From Leucocoprinus leucothites (Eukaryota; Basidiomycota; Agaricomycetes; Agaricales; Agaricaceae): DNA of 64,000 nucleotides. The translations under genes were made by a program, and so were the position numbers. Within the stretch, counting starts at the first letter, position 1; each line of letters starts with the position of its first letter. The notes below the pieces were generated by a model. It was not told the DNA's origin, made no database searches, and saw nothing but the letters and a program-made list of their open reading frames with translations. The DNA lies in NCBI GenBank assembly GCA_013368445.1, contig JAACJO010000029.1:124001-188000 (forward strand). Direction: 5' to 3'. Below are positions 46,936-60,525 of the stretch, piece after piece.

Positions 46936-49900
46936 CTGTCTCATGAAACTCTTTAAGACAAGGTAGTAGGTAATCCCCACCTTCAATCCTTCCATCCACT
47001 TTCAGCTTTCATAGCATGAAGTCAAAGATGTCCTCCCAAGCAAACTCTGCTCACACTAGCAAGACTTGATATGTCTGAATCTTCCTGTACACATCTGTGA
47101 GTCATCTTCCTTCACATCCCCAAGTGCAATTGTCACCTGCCTCTAGCCAGATATGATACCGGCTGTCCAGCATATGCGAGTTTGAGATGGGATGTTCACA
47201 TTCTATCATGACAAAGCTTTTGCTGCAGCCACAGATTTCCCAAGTGTGTCATACTTGATTTTTGATACCATAGCCAGAAAATTCACAGAATTCCCAACTG
47301 AAGCCTACTTCCCCTCTGACTTCAATGGAAAATTGTTCTCATATTTCCTTGTCAAGTATTGAGACCTTGATGATACCCAGTGTCTGGGATTAGATTGGTT
47401 TAAGGAGCAGCTGCAACAATTCCATGAACATTTTACCTCCTCTTCTGATAGTAACTCTTCACCAGTACCATCAGAAGAGACTGTCAAGTCTGTGAGGCAT
47501 GCAGCTTCACCCTCTCCTCCATTCTTTCCTCCAACCCAGACTATATTAACAGAGTTGAGGGAGCTCAAACAAAGGTGCTCAATTTCAATTTTGATCCAGA
47601 CTATGAACATCACAGTCAATGTTGAATGTCTGATGATACAGGATAGGGATACCATTGATAAACCTCCAGTAAGTGATATAATTTCTCTGCCCAGAGAAAG
47701 TGTTTACTGGACTTTATTCAGGTTTCTAAGAAGATAAGGAGCAGAACTGCTGTTGCATCTGAAGACAAAGGTGAAGATGAAAAAATCCAGGTAAGTTAAA
47801 ACTGTAGTTCTTTAGGCCAAAACAGAAACTCACCCTAACAAATGAGCAGCCCACCTTTGGCAGTGCATCCTCCTGCATCAAATCTGGCAATCATGAGAAA
47901 GCCACCACTCACCACTTTGAAGATGCACAGGTCATATCAGAAGCTAATCCTTAGCTAATGCATTACTTACCATATTTCAGGCCTATGAGAAAGATCCAGA
48001 ACTCCAAGACAACAGTGACTCAGTCCTTGCTCCTGAAAGTGAAGACAACTGGTGTTAAGTGGGTATCAATGTGGAGATTGTACACCCACCAAAGTCACAT
48101 AGCTGCCATCAGCTATTCTTTTCATTTGTTTTACCCAAGTATTTCTATTTTCTCTTTCCTTGCCCTTAAAATCCATCATAAAACTATTATCCACTAATAT
48201 TTCTTGGGTTTGTCTCTTTACCTTGGAACTTCAGCAAGTCATTGCCACACCTACTCATTTCCTTCTTTGCATATGTTCATAGGTACTTATAAGACAGTAA
48301 CTTCAAATACTACTATGTACCTACCTTTATTTCCAATGAAAATCTACCTGCCTCTCTATATATCTCTCATATTGAAATTTTAAGTTTCTCAGCACTGGTA
48401 TCACTTGCAACCACTCTAAGCCTCCACATTCTATTCCTTTGCAAGGTCCTGCACTGGTGTGTTCACAACAATTTTCTGTTTCAATTAAAATCTATTAAAT
48501 CTCTCTGATTACATTTCTCTGTACTGAGTTACTAGCCAATGACAGATGGGCCATCATGCTTGCACTAACTTTCTGGCACTGCCATGGTTGTCACCTCTTC
48601 ATTAGTACCCTTGCTTAAAAAAGCAGAGAACTAACTTCAATGGACTCAAAAACCATCTCATTCAGAGGCCATATTTCATAGATACCAGCCACTGACAACA
48701 AATACAACTTAAACCAAATAGCCACCCCTATTAATACTGTTTTGATATGCCATCAATGACATCATTGCATATTTGGCCTACTTGTAGAGAAGTAATGACA
48801 GTCTCCTGTTGGCAACCAATCATTTCACCAGAACAGGTGCTGTCACACCATGTGTTACTTGCAAAACAAGCCAATTCAAAAATCTCTTTAGGCTTGTTGG
48901 CACAGAAACTGAAAATGGCTCTATTAGTAAATGATCAAGAATGGAAAAGCCACTCATCAATAGGGAGGTGGGCTGAGCAATTGGGTGGGCTAATAGTATA
49001 AGACCAGAGCCAAGTAGCGAATCGAGATTGCAGTTCTACTAAAAATGCTGGTGACTCCAGTAGCTCACTAAACTATTTCAGGAAAGTAGTATCTAAAAGA
49101 GCCACTGGTGGCTCAAAAGAAGACAGGATTCAGCTATGAATGGTTGCTAGGACATCTGTTATTCCAGGAACTATGATGGACAGTTCACCAAAATAAGTGG
49201 GATCCTGCCATATCCTGGTTGAACCCTGAACCAGGTATATATTAGATGAATCATCTGGTACAAATTATTAGGAAACAGCTGAAACTAGGTCCTATCATAT
49301 CAAGAATAGCCAATAACATTGGTATGACTTTTATGATTACTTGCCTACTTTGGGGTGGGAACAAGGCTAGCTGCAACAGGTGCTTGCTCCACCACTGCTT
49401 GGAGTACCTGTATTACACTCTAAAATAGATCAATGGAATGGAAGGTCCATGACAGCAACAAGTGCTCACAAGATAGACTGGGCTGCAATATGAATATTAC
49501 TGATCAGGGTAATGAAGGCCATCATCCCTTGCCAAGTCCCAAAGTTAGAATTATGGACTTCCATACAGGAAGGGTGAGACTGTTGCAAGGTTAAGGAGCA
49601 CTAGGAATCCACCAAGCATATTGCATACTTACTGACAGTAGCAGTCTGAGCAGAACTAAACCAGATCACAGGGAAACATTTGCAGGTTGCTGAAAGGCAT
49701 AGGGGTGGTGGTGGAGAAAAGAGTTTTCTGTAGAAACATAGTGAAGGGAAGATGGGATTGGTGAGTGTGGATGTGTTTGCGAGCACAACAGCATCCGTCT
49801 GTCGTTGGTTCTGACCCAAGTAGATAGTTTGATTATTAATTGTTTTTAATGAGATTTTAATTGAAATGATAACTCAGCGCTAGTGCAACGATATGAGATG

Positions 49901-51871
49901 TTGCTGAGGAGTGAAACGATGATGAGGGCGGCTGGTTTGAGTGAGAACGACGTTTAAGAAGCTCCAACTTAGAGCTAAACTGAGTCAGAGAGATGGGGGT
50001 CGATTTCACTAAAGAAAAACGGAAATACATCGCAGTATTTAAAGCTACGGTTCTAAGACTATTTATAATGCTGCAGGTGAATATAGAGAGCAGGAAGGAG
50101 CATTTTACGAGACGATTTGTCGAGATTTTGTAAGGGAAAGGGAATTCTAAGGAATATTAGTGGTGGAGAAGTAGGTGGAGAGAAGGGTCCATGTGGCTGT
50201 TTAGACCTACACTATTACATTAGGCGATGAGACGAAACGATAGCGGTTGAGCCGGAGCATGAATGCCGATTTTATTAGATTTTTAGAAGGAGAAAGAGAG
50301 GAGGAATGGAAAAGGGAAAATAAAACAAACATTAAATATTCGGACTTCTGTCAGTTGGATGACAGATCCTAACTTGGTTGCGTTGAAGTGGAGATGCCAA
50401 ATGCGAAATATGCGTAGCGAGTGATAAAAGGAAAGTGTAGAATGGAGAGAGGAAAGGGGCATGTGGAATTGAAAGAGGAAAGGGGAAGGTTGAGGGGGAT
50501 AGTGGCTGTAAGTGGCGGCTACTGAGTGTTGAATCTGCAGGGTCATCTTGATATAGTTGCCGGCTATGTTTGACAATCAGTTTGTTGCCAGGGTAGTGGG
50601 ATATCGGTTAGTAGACGAGGAGTTGTTGAAGAGGGAGGGGACTTAATCAGTAGTAGAGAGAGGATGTGTGACGGCAGTGATATGACATCATGCGACGTCC
50701 GATCTCTACAATAGTTCAGAAAAGACTGGACACCCTGCAAAGAAGACTAGGCATCTAAGGAGAATGAAATTTTCAGTTAAATAGATGTATATGGATGAGA
50801 TGGCCTGACCTATATTCATAGAGGAATTCTAGGGTGGCCATGTATGATCAGCACCAGATCATTCATCTGAATAGAGAACTAGACAGATCTACCATGTCAG
50901 ATTTGATAGACTTAAAGTACAGAAATTTTTCAGCTTCAAGTATGGCTGTTGAACTGGACAAAGGAATTAATAACCAGGCTGAGAATGTGTATTCAGATCA
51001 GCTCCCATAATTGCAGGGAGCTGGCTTACAATTTGTGCAGCTGGATTTGCTTGCTTGGTACATGATTTTTCCAGGCAGAGCAAATCACAATCTTTGAAGC
51101 AGCCAAAGACATGTCTACAGCATGTTGCTAAGCTCAATGCAGGCATAATTGCAAGATCAAATCCCATAAAAATCAAGTCAAGCAAATCAGGAAGCTTCAG
51201 TGGATGAAGCAGGTGGTCGAACAGCTCTGAGATTAATTTTGAGTGTCATAGGTGCTCCAAAATATGCCAGTCAGTATGTACAACTTGGGATTAGGGCATC
51301 AAACAAACCTACCATAACACACAAAAAAGTGCAAGCTAATGTTTTAAATCCTTGTAAACTGAGCTATCTGCCCCCAAAATATACACCATTGCTCCTACTC
51401 CATACCATTGGACCATGTACATCACCTTGGAAGACTAACAGAAACATCCATATTCTGTTTAGATAATTTGTTACACTGAAGTAAGCCCCAAGTCATCATC
51501 AGAACCCATGGAGCTCACAAGCTCATAGTTAAATAAGCCTCCTACTCTCATCCACACCACCAAATATGATGGTTTGTATTCCATGGCCTTTTGGGGTGTA
51601 GAGGCATTCAAGGCTAGGACTAGGTACCCCTATAGGTGACAGGACATCTGTGATGTCTTTCATGGGGGATGGACCATCATACATACATTCAGGTTGTACC
51701 CAAAAACTAGGTATAGCCCTTTCTATATCACCAAACCCTCTACCTTCACTATGGCCAAGTGCCTTCATCTAGATCACTACATTGAGGAGTTGAAGATAGA
51801 GGCTTTGCAGCTCTCTATTGGTCCTGCATATTGGACCAGATTCCCAACACCCAACATCAGCTTATCCAATG
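46936..51871. other. Long stretch with little recognisable
   Basis: A forward frame from about 47206 to 47737 (one stop) reads FPSVSYLIFDTIARKFTEFP and LDWFKEQLQQFHEHFTSSSD with a Ser/Pro-rich middle; I do not know it. 48750-49430 has short frames only. Between about 49800 and 50700 CpG content rises and the DNA looks host-like or recently inserted, but no gene is evident. 50967-51768 holds short frames without motifs. Confidence 0.35.
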
Positions 51872-52138
51872 TGTCATGATCTAAGCTGGAACTTGGCTGT
51901 CACAAGTGTGTAAAGACTTGAGAGCAATGAGAGAGCAAAGGGAAGAAGAACAAGTTGATAAAGCATAAGATACTATAGTATAGCTACAGGGTTTATATAC
52001 TAAGAGAATGAGTCATAAGAGTCTAAGAATAGAAATAGATGGGTAAGCAAGGAGTCATACTGACTAATGGGGTGACTAAGAATATGATGATAGCTGAATA
52101 ATGCTATGTGAGGCTGTGTATCTGGGCTGTGCATAGCA
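51872..52138 (-). repeat. Probable 3' LTR-H of gypsy-H (267 bp)
   Basis: Top strand TGTCATGATCTAAGC..GTGCATAGCA. On the reverse strand it is preceded by a purine-rich AAGGGGAGCTAA (52150-52139), a fitting polypurine tract, and starts TGCTATGCACAGCC. The 5' mate is absent because the element is truncated. The exact outer edge is uncertain by 2 bp. Confidence 0.55.
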
Positions 52139-52499
52139 TTAGCTCCCCTTCAAGTGTTCATGTCCTCATGAAAACTACTGTAATGGTCCATGTAAAATAG
52201 AACATGCTGGAAATGTAAATTGTGCTAGGAAATTCTGGGCTTCTTCAAAGGTTGGGGGTTGTTGTAGTCAATGGGTGATGTATGCAGCCACTTTCTTCTT
52301 GGTCAGGCCAAGCATAAATCAGTCATTGATGGGTTTGTGACCAATGAAGAACCAGGCATGGTTGGGTCCTGTAGTGAAGAGTCAGATCAGGGTGGTATAG
52401 TAGGTTATGTGGTCATTATGGCAGAATTAAATAAGGTGGTGCATAATGGCCCTCCAGTACTTGGGGTCTGACTCTCCACCATCTTTGAGGGTTTTTCAC

Positions 52500-53170
52500 A
52501 TCTGGAAGCTGTTGGCTTCAACAGATATGGCTTCTTCCAGTGCTTGGCAGTAGCTGAGTATCCTATTGAAGTGGTCTACTTCTTTGTCAAGAGTAGGTGG
52601 AGGTGTGTTTCTGGGAGTGGTGGGATGTCTGTTTCCATTGCTTCTTGTTTAGGCAGAGGAGAGGATGTAGACAGGGAGAATGTGGATGAAGACACTGAGG
52701 AGTCATTGATGTAGTAAGCCAGTTGGTTGTTGATGAGAGTCAACATAAGACAGGCCAATGCATTCTCTTTGTCTTCACCATTGATGTCAGTGCTCTTTGT
52801 GACTTGTTCTGCCATGCCTACTAAGATAGACATAACTTGGTTGTTGAAGTCAGAGTGGGCAATATTGCCTAGGAGGATTTGGAATTGTCAGAGGTGTTCA
52901 AGGGTTTCTTGTCTGTTCTTTCTGGCTGCTGCCTGGGAGAGCAGGTCAGTGCTGATGTCATTGACAATGCCTCTAATACAGTTAGATGTAGTTTGGATAG
53001 AGACGAACATTTCCCTAATGTGTACTAGGGCTTGCATGGTGTTGTGGAGGCTATTGGAGGATAGGGTGATACTGTGGGCAGTGATGAGGGTTTCAAAGGC
53101 TTTGAAGGCTGGGTAGGGGGTGAGAGCTCTTTGGGGTGTCATAGTGTTTGTGAAGTTCAATGCTCAGTGT
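52500..53170 (-). pseudogene. Extra ORF after pol in gypsy-H
   Basis: Reverse frame MNFTNTMTPQRALTPYPAF starting at 53160 overlaps the end of the chromodomain frame and runs to 52888; a stop or shift leads on to 52833-52576 (MSILVGMAEQVTKSTDINGE). Helical, Ser/Thr-rich, no motif known to me. It lies between pol and the 3' LTR, the same place as the extra ORF of gypsy-A. Function unknown; it could be an additional structural protein. Confidence 0.45.
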
Positions 53171-56130
53171 TGTCTTTTAGCCCACCCCCCTCCCCCCCCC
53201 TTTTTTTATAGATTTTTCTCCTAGAAACCTTGCATCAAATGCTTTGATGGCTTCCTTGGCATTCCCCAGATTTGTTATTGGTTCCCATGAGTCTTCCTCA
53301 TCATCAAACCCTTTCTAGTGGATGAGGTATTGAATTTCTCAGCCATGTTTTCACTGACCTCTGATTTCTTTGACTTCAAACTCCTCTTCTGAATTGATGA
53401 TCTTGGGTGGCAGTGGCACTGGCATTCTTTGGCTGTCAAACTCTGGTCCATAGAATAGAAGCAATAGAGATTCATTGAATACGTCATGGATGGCCTAGTT
53501 TGCTGGTAACTCTAGTTAGTAGGCTCTATCTCCTACTGGTTCCACAACTGGGAATGGTCCATATTGGAGGTGATCTAACTTCTGTGATGGTTGGTTGCTC
53601 TTGATATTTGATCCTTCCAGCTAGACCATGTCTCCTGCTTTGAATTGATTGTCCCATATTTGCCCCTCCTCATGTGACTGTTTCATCCTTTGCCAATTGC
53701 CTTCTAGTGCTTTTGCAGTCTTTTCCCTCACTTCTTGTAGTTCTAGTAGGAATTGGGACACCACTGGTGTTGGTATTTTGACTGTCAGGTTTCCCTTCCA
53801 TGAGTGTCATCCTTGGTTAAGGAAGAATGGTGTATACCCTGTGGTGCTGTGGATCTTGTCATTGTATTGGAATTCAGGTACTGTGATCCAGTTTGTCCAG
53901 TTGTCTTGGGTATAGTTGACATAGTCACATAGGAATGACTTGATTTCTTGGTTGATCCTTTCTGTCTGGCTATCTGACTGTGGGTGATATACCATAGACA
54001 TATGTCATTGTATTCCTATGGCTTTGTACAGATGTTTGATGAATTTTGATGCAAATTGTGGACCTCTGTCACTGACCACCCTTTTGGGAACTCAGTGGAT
54101 TTTCCATATCTCATCTTAGTATAATGTTGCTAGGTCTTGGGATGTCAGGTTTGTCATGGTGGGTATTAGTCAGATTATCTTGGTGAATCTATCCACCACC
54201 AGGATGGCATCCTTTCCCTGGGAACTTGGCAACAGTCTAATCATGTCAACTGTAATATCTGTCTAGGTTCCATCTACTGTGGATAGCAGGTGTAGTGGGA
54301 CTTTCCAGCCTTGTCGGTTGATCTTGTTCCTTTGACAGGTATCACATCCCTTGATGAATTGTTTGACCTGTTTTGTCATCCCTGGCCACCAATATGTCAT
54401 TTGAGGATATCTAACATCCAATGTTGGTCCAGGTGTCCCATGTCTGGAGGGTCATGGTGATCTTAGAGTACTTGTTCTTGGATGTTTGTGGATTTTGGTA
54501 GGTAGATGCATCCTTGTTGGAATACAATCCCATTGTTTTCCCAGAATAGATCTTTGTTTTCCTGTAGACCCTTGACCACTTCTGTTTCCCATTGCCTTGT
54601 TTTCCTTATTCCTTCCAGTAATTCTTCATTTCCAGATGCTTCTATCATGGAGGATCAGATTAGGATTGTCTCCAGAGAGGTTGGTTCTTCCAACTGTTTA
54701 GAGATTTTTCATATAAATAGTTGTACCTTGAGAAGGACTATATTGTTGTTATCTCAGGATGTGTCAACTGTCATTTTCCTGGAGAGTAGGTCTGCCTTCA
54801 TGTTTGTCTTTCCTGGTATATGTTTGAGTATGAAGTCATAGTCTTGTAGTTTGAGGTGCCATTGGGCTTGTCTGCTGTTGAGTTTGCACATTTCTCTGAA
54901 ATATTTCAGGTTTTCATGACCTGTCCAAATTTCTAATCTTTGACAAGCATCTAGGAGGTAATGATGCCATTTCTCTAGTGCTTCTATGATTACAAAGAGT
55001 TCTTTATTGTAAATTTGGTAGTTGTGCCCTGCTTTATTTATGGTTCTTGAGAGGAAGGCAATGGGGTGCCATTTTACCTCCTGTTCTTGTGACAGTACTC
55101 ATCCTATCCCTACTTCTGAGGCATCCACTTCTACCCTGAATTGTCCTTCTGTTCTTGGTAGTGCTAGGACTGGTTGTTCTGTTATGCATCTCTTGAGTGT
55201 ATCAAATGCTTCCTGCTCCTCCTTTCCCCACTTCCATGGATTGTTCCCTTTGAGCTTGTTGAGCAGCACTGCTATGTTGCTGTAGTCTTTGATGAATCAT
55301 CTATAGGAGTTGGTGAATCCTAAGAATTTTTCCACATCATGGCATGATTTTGGGTTGTCCCAGTCCCTGACTGCTGCAATTTTTTTGTTTTCCATCATGA
55401 CTTTTCCTCCCCCCACTCATACTCCCAGAATGGGTATTTATCCTGCATTGAACATGCATTTTGACCATTTGAAGTATAGCCCATGCTTCTCTGCTACTGT
55501 TAGAAATTCTATGGTTCTTTCCTCAAGTTTGTCCATGTTCCCAGCTGGGATGATGAAGTCATCCATATAGTTCACTAAACAGCCTTCCCTTAGCAGGCCC
55601 CTAAAGATGTTGTTCATTATTTGTTGGAATGTTTCTGGGGAGTTGCTCATTTCAAAGAACATGACTGTAGGCTCGAAAAGTCCTTTGTTTGTGAGAAATG
55701 CTGCCTTCCACTTGTTCCCCTCTTTGATTTGAATGTTGTTGTAATCCCAGATGATGTCAAGTTTATTGAAGTACTTGACATTCTTGAGTTTGTTGATAAC
55801 ATCATTGATCAGAGGAAGTGGTGTTTTGTCCTTTATAGTGTACTTGTTAAGCCTTTGATAATCTTGTACCAGTTGTTTGGATCTGTCTTTCTTGGGAATA
55901 AAGAAGCAAGGTGCTACATATGGAGATTTAGAAGGTCATATATACCCTGAGTTGAGGTTTTCCTTCAAGAACTTGTCCAATCCTTCCTCTTCTTTGATGG
56001 TCATTGAGTAGACTTTGGCAGATAATTCTGGTGGTGCATCTGGTGTAAGGTTGATTTCATGGTCCTATTCTGATCTTTTGGGGAGATTCTCGAAATTTTG
56101 CTTGTTGAAGAGATGTGTGAATTGCTGGAT
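53171..56130 (-). pseudogene. gypsy-H pol, 5'-truncated chromodomain element
   Basis: Reverse strand, from about 56130. Linker DAPPELSAKVYSMTIKEEEG, RT PKKDRSKQLVQDYQRLNKYT, then MSNSPETFQQIMNNIF and LVNYMDDFIIPAG with an intact YxDD-type M-D-D (55662-55438). RNase H begins FRVEVDASEVGIG with NKELFVIIEALEKWHHYL after it. Integrase part MSMVYHPQSDSQTERINQEI (54001) and EFQYNDKIHSTTGYTPFFLN. Chromodomain-like YLIHWKGFDDEEDSWEPITN near 53310. Several stops interrupt it. Gag and protease are missing; the break is near the left end of the Plavaka transposon. Confidence 0.8.
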
Positions 56131-56374
56131 GTACAGCACATCAGAAAAAAGCTCCTGCCTTTTCAGGCAGCTTTGGCAGCTTTAGCATTCCTGGTGTCAC
56201 CCTACATTCGCGTTTGAGACTTTCAGTACTTCAGCATTCTCAGATCCCTTTGGCATCATGACATCAGAGCATTTGACTAGTATTTGTAGCATTTATAGCA
56301 TTCAAGGCATTTGGTTCATTCACAGTGCCTTTTGATCTTGATCATAAGTGTCCGGGCATATATGCAATTAATAA
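56131..56374. other. Junction between gypsy-H and Plavaka
   Basis: No coding. It includes GTCACCCTACAT at about 56205, whose inverse is partly found as ATGTCAGGGTGAC at about 60439-60451; these could be the terminal repeats of the Plavaka element. Several GCATTT/AGCATT short repeats lie at 56280-56320. Confidence 0.35.
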
Positions 56375-59300
56375 TTAGCTCAACAGCTTAAATAAATTAT
56401 TGTTGACATATTTATTTATATAATACATCCTAAATGCTCGAAGAGCAACATCTCCAGTCAGGCCAATGGGTGTAGAACCTTCGCCAGTGTAACCTATCAA
56501 GTGTACAGGTGAATAGATGGTATCAATATGAATGACTGAGCAGACCCTCTTGTTTCGAGCATTAACCTGGGGCTGAATCATCCAGAGTCCAGTAAGTGGA
56601 CAAGGGATCTTCTCCACTAGCTCGAACCAGTGGATAAATGTGCATTTATGGACCGTATCTGAACCGTTCAGCTGGAATGAGAAGAAGAAATGCACTTGAC
56701 CGATGTTAAAGCCCTCAAAGCCTTCCTTTTCAGGGTCACCGTCAACGAGTACACAGTCATGTCATGGTCCACCTCGCCATGTTGCACTTGCCCAAATGTG
56801 TTCCTGGTGCATTCCATTAGGACCCGAAGGATTGCTTAGTGCATGGATGAGGCAAGCCACAGAGTTGTAAACCCGTACTCGAGCATTGTGTGCATCAATC
56901 ACTGGCAGAGCATTGATATCAGCATCCATTCCCATTACATCAGCATCAGGAAATTCTTGGTCATAGAGATAGCGACGGAGAGATTCAATGAGTGAGGGCA
57001 GCTGGAAGAACTCAGCTAGCCTGTGAAGCAACTGTGGATATCTGGGAACTAGTAAAAAATATAACTATAAATTTATATCAACAGGGAGAAATGCAATGCA
57101 CCACTCTTTGTAGAAAAACAAACATCAGCAGTGCTCGGTACAGTTCCCTCAAAAAGCTCTGCATCGTCTCCATCCAGAAGATCCATGGTCAGGTCGGGTT
57201 TGTCATCAGTATAGCATGCAGTGCTGCCAGGAAGTAGCCCAAGACTTTGCAGGTGATCGCACAGAGCCGCAATCTTGTCTAATAATTGGTTTGTCCTGAG
57301 CATCTCACCAAGAGGTTTGTTATGGCTTGATCGTCGCCAGGGTTCCTTCATGGCTCTGATATGCTTAGACTCTGTGATCAAAGAACAAAGGCCAAGTGGT
57401 GCACCGAAAGCCATGATTAGGGAGAAGTAGTGCTTGAGGGAATGTTGCTGTGGAAGCAAGATGCTCACTGTCACACCCTCATCTATAAAAACCATTTGTT
57501 CTTGATGAAATTGTGAGACCGCATTTTTGAGTTTTGTGAGGTCCTTGGAGCTGATCTGAGACTGGTGAGCAAGGTAACAGAAATCGAGGAATGCTGCGAG
57601 TGCTCGGACCATTGCATTGGGCACTAAACCAACTAATGCTGGCAGGTAAATCTCATTCTTTCATTAATAATAGTTACTGCACCAAGAGAGATTTCAGCGC
57701 ACCTTCATGAGCCCTTTAGAGTCATCTCCAGTCCATTGCTTAAAATGGTGACCTTGACAGAAGCGTTGTAGTCCAGGAAAGGGTGGAACAGCAGAAATGC
57801 TATTGCAATCAGTTGCGATCAGCAGCCGTAACATGAAAACTTACTGTCGGTCAAGTTCTGACAGCTTTTCTGTCTTATCTTCAGCATCCCTTTCTCCAAG
57901 ATATTTGGTGATCCATTCAACAAGATGATCCTTGAATGTCCCCTTAATGATCTGGTGAAGAAGGTCTGGTGCAAGTAGCTGATGGATGTCGGCATGGGGA
58001 AATGATGCTGTGAAAGGCTGATAGGTGGTGAGTGTAGTGTTAGAAATGATGAAAGAGCCCCATACCAAGACATTGCTGATTATACCATATCCATCCCAGA
58101 CGGTTTTAGTGCTGTTTTCAGCAGCATCGAGTATGGCCACTGTGTGACCATACAACTGTGGAATGCCATCAGGGTCGTCATCAAGTGACTTTGGATGAGC
58201 TGTACACCTTGAACAGAAAGCACCATGAGCCAAGGAGAGGAATCCAGGACACATGTACTCACTTGGCACACCAGTTTGTTACAACACATGCGAGTAAAAT
58301 CTGTTTAGGATAGTCTGCAATATACAGACCAACTCCATAAATGATGCGTCGAAAATGGCCATCTGCACATTGTGTAACAATCGGGGTAGTCATATTGTCT
58401 TTGAGGGGTAATAAGATGTATTTGATCAACTCATGAATTAGTTGATGTCGAAACATTTGGAAGAGATCAGTGTTCTCATGTTTCCTTTCAGCTGTAGCCT
58501 GGGAGTTAGTAACTACTTGACGAGTGGTGTAGGGACTGGTGCACCTTTTGGAATGGCCAAAAACCCAACCACCATCAAAGAATTCACATGGGAGTGCTGA
58601 ACATGACTCTGAAGGTTTCCAAGTGAGGAATAGAGAGGATAGAAGTCGTTTTGGCCTGTGGCCACTGACACCATAGTCTTGTCACTCCCAAGTATAACAG
58701 GGGCGAATGTAGCGCCATGGGCTCTCTTGTCATTTGCAAGAATATCCTGAAAATATATGTATCAGTTGTAATATCAGATGTTAATGTGTATAGTACTTAC
58801 AGCTTGCTCCCAGGCCCATAAGCCCGACATCAGATCACTGAAGACCCGATTGCCATCCTTATCAACTACATGTTTTGGTGCATAGTTGATATGGCCGTTA
58901 AAGTTTGGATTTGACATCTGACCTCCAAGGACAGTGCATATATCTCAAAACCAGACCTCAAATTCTTTGGACATCCAGGAAGGTGCATTTGGCAGTAGGT
59001 CACTCCAGTATGAGACAGTAAAACACTGCCAGGGGATGTCACCAAAGGGGATATTGTTGATTTTGTCATTTAAATCGTGATGATCCTTGAATGGAGCAGG
59101 GTCAATGGTATTAAAAGCTTCAAGTGAGGCCATTAATCATTGGATGTCACCAGTGGATGCCTGCATCTTACGAAAAAGGAACTCGCCCACATCAAACTGT
59201 TCCACATTGGCAAAGGGGTACCATGGCTTCTTTGACTCCCTCGGAGGAGCTGGTGGTGAGTTGGGGGGAAGGTCATAGCCATCCGCATCACATGGGGTAC

Positions 59301-59585
59301 CTACATTTTAGGGTGTCAGATGTTACAAATAAACAACCAGGCAGTCAACTCACCATCAAGATAAGGGTGGTGTTGAGCGAAATTCATCCCTTCTCAGGCC
59401 CACCGTCCAGCTGAATCCATTCCCTCAACACCATTTGAAGACCCAGAAATGTTTGGAGTGCTGGGGAGGGGAGACAGGTGACAACGGTTTTTGGGATTAT
59501 ACTTGCAAGTTTTTTGATGCAATTGGATACCCCTTTCCGAGAGCAAAGATTTTTTGCAGTTCTTGAAGGGACAAAGGAATTTCAT
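56375..59585 (-). pseudogene. Plavaka-type transposase, nearly complete
   Basis: A spliced reverse-strand gene. It starts at 59585 with a C2HC-type finger CPFKNCKKSLLSERGIQLHQ. Then PWYPFANVEQFDVGEFLF, FGDIPWQCFTVSYWSD, MSKEFEVWF, VILGSDKTMVSVATGQNDFY, HFRRIIYGVGLYIADY, HADIHQLLAPDLLHQIIKGT, PFPGLQRFCQGHHFKQWTGD, SLITESKHIRAMKEPWRRSS, GMHQEHIWASATWRGGP and a C-terminal beta-rich part ending at the TAA (56375). Short introns with GT..AG ends fall between these blocks. Damage: four TGA codons, each fitting CGA-to-TGA at CpG, and one apparent single-base loss in an A run near 58545. Plavaka enzymes are DDE transposases related to the CACTA/EnSpm group in basidiomycetes. The copy looks recently silenced. 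Confidence 0.85.
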
Positions 59586-59737
59586 GATGAAAGAGAGAAG
59601 TTTATGCTGGTAATGGGAGTCAATAGTTGTGGTCGGTGATCAAGGGGCAAGGTGGGAATCCCATCACAAGGTTAACAACGATAAACATTGACCCATATGT
59701 ATTCATAGTTGAGCGTATGTAACTATACATTGCTGTA

Positions 59738-60386
59738 TTACTTTTCAGTGCTACAAGGAACAGCATTTTCAGTTTTTATAGTTAGCATTTGCATGTGCTT
59801 GACACGTTTGGTGGGAGGTGAATGCAGTGGCTCTTCATGTTTAACAGCCAGCAATGTGTACAAGTGCTTGGTAGCAACTGGTTTCTTTTCATAGGGAGCG
59901 GGAGGAGGGGATATCTCCTTCTTCATAATTGCTGGTAAAGGATCGCTGTGTCTGGATCACTTGGATGGCTGGGATGCGTGAAAAGTTGATATATTGGGCT
60001 TTGCTGCATCATCGGAGTGCCACGCATGATTGAGATGCCCTTCTAACATTTGAAGAACTGAGTTATATGTGGCCCTACAAGCGATTTAAGAAATGATAAC
60101 ATTGAATCTGCAAGAGCGCACTCACCATACTGTCCTCAGCTCAGTTTTTGATTCTTGGAGACTTTCATAGACTCGCACATAGCATATATTACCAGAGGTC
60201 ACCAGCTCATGGTCAGATGCAGTTTTGATTGCATGATGTTCACTTTGTGTCAAGTGACAGCGTGTTGAGCCATCTAACGTCTGAATTATAGATTAGTAGT
60301 GGATAGTTACTCAGATTAAAATGACTTATGGGAGCTTCAGCACCAATATGAATTGCAGGGAAATCATGGTCATAAGAACCCATGGC
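59738..60386 (-). pseudogene. Small second gene of the Plavaka unit
   Basis: Reverse strand, starting MGSYDHDFPAIHIGAEAP near 60384, then after probable short introns HELVTSGNICYVRVYESLQE and NSVLQMLEGHLNHAWHS, and ending with a Lys/Pro-rich tail (IMKKEISPPPAPYEKKPVA, SPPTKRVKHMQML) before 59738. One stop interrupts it. It lies upstream of the transposase on the same strand and inside the candidate inverted ends, so it is probably an accessory gene of the transposon. No known domain recognised. Confidence 0.45.
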
Positions 60387-60525
60387 AGTATGGGATGAAG
60401 CTGGAGGAAAGGTAGAATGAGATAAGAAATCAGCATGATGTCAGGGTGACTATCTTTTGAAACTCACCTTTATGTCCCTCGTACTTTTTGCTTTCTTCCT
60501 CTATCATCTCCATCATCTTGCTGCT

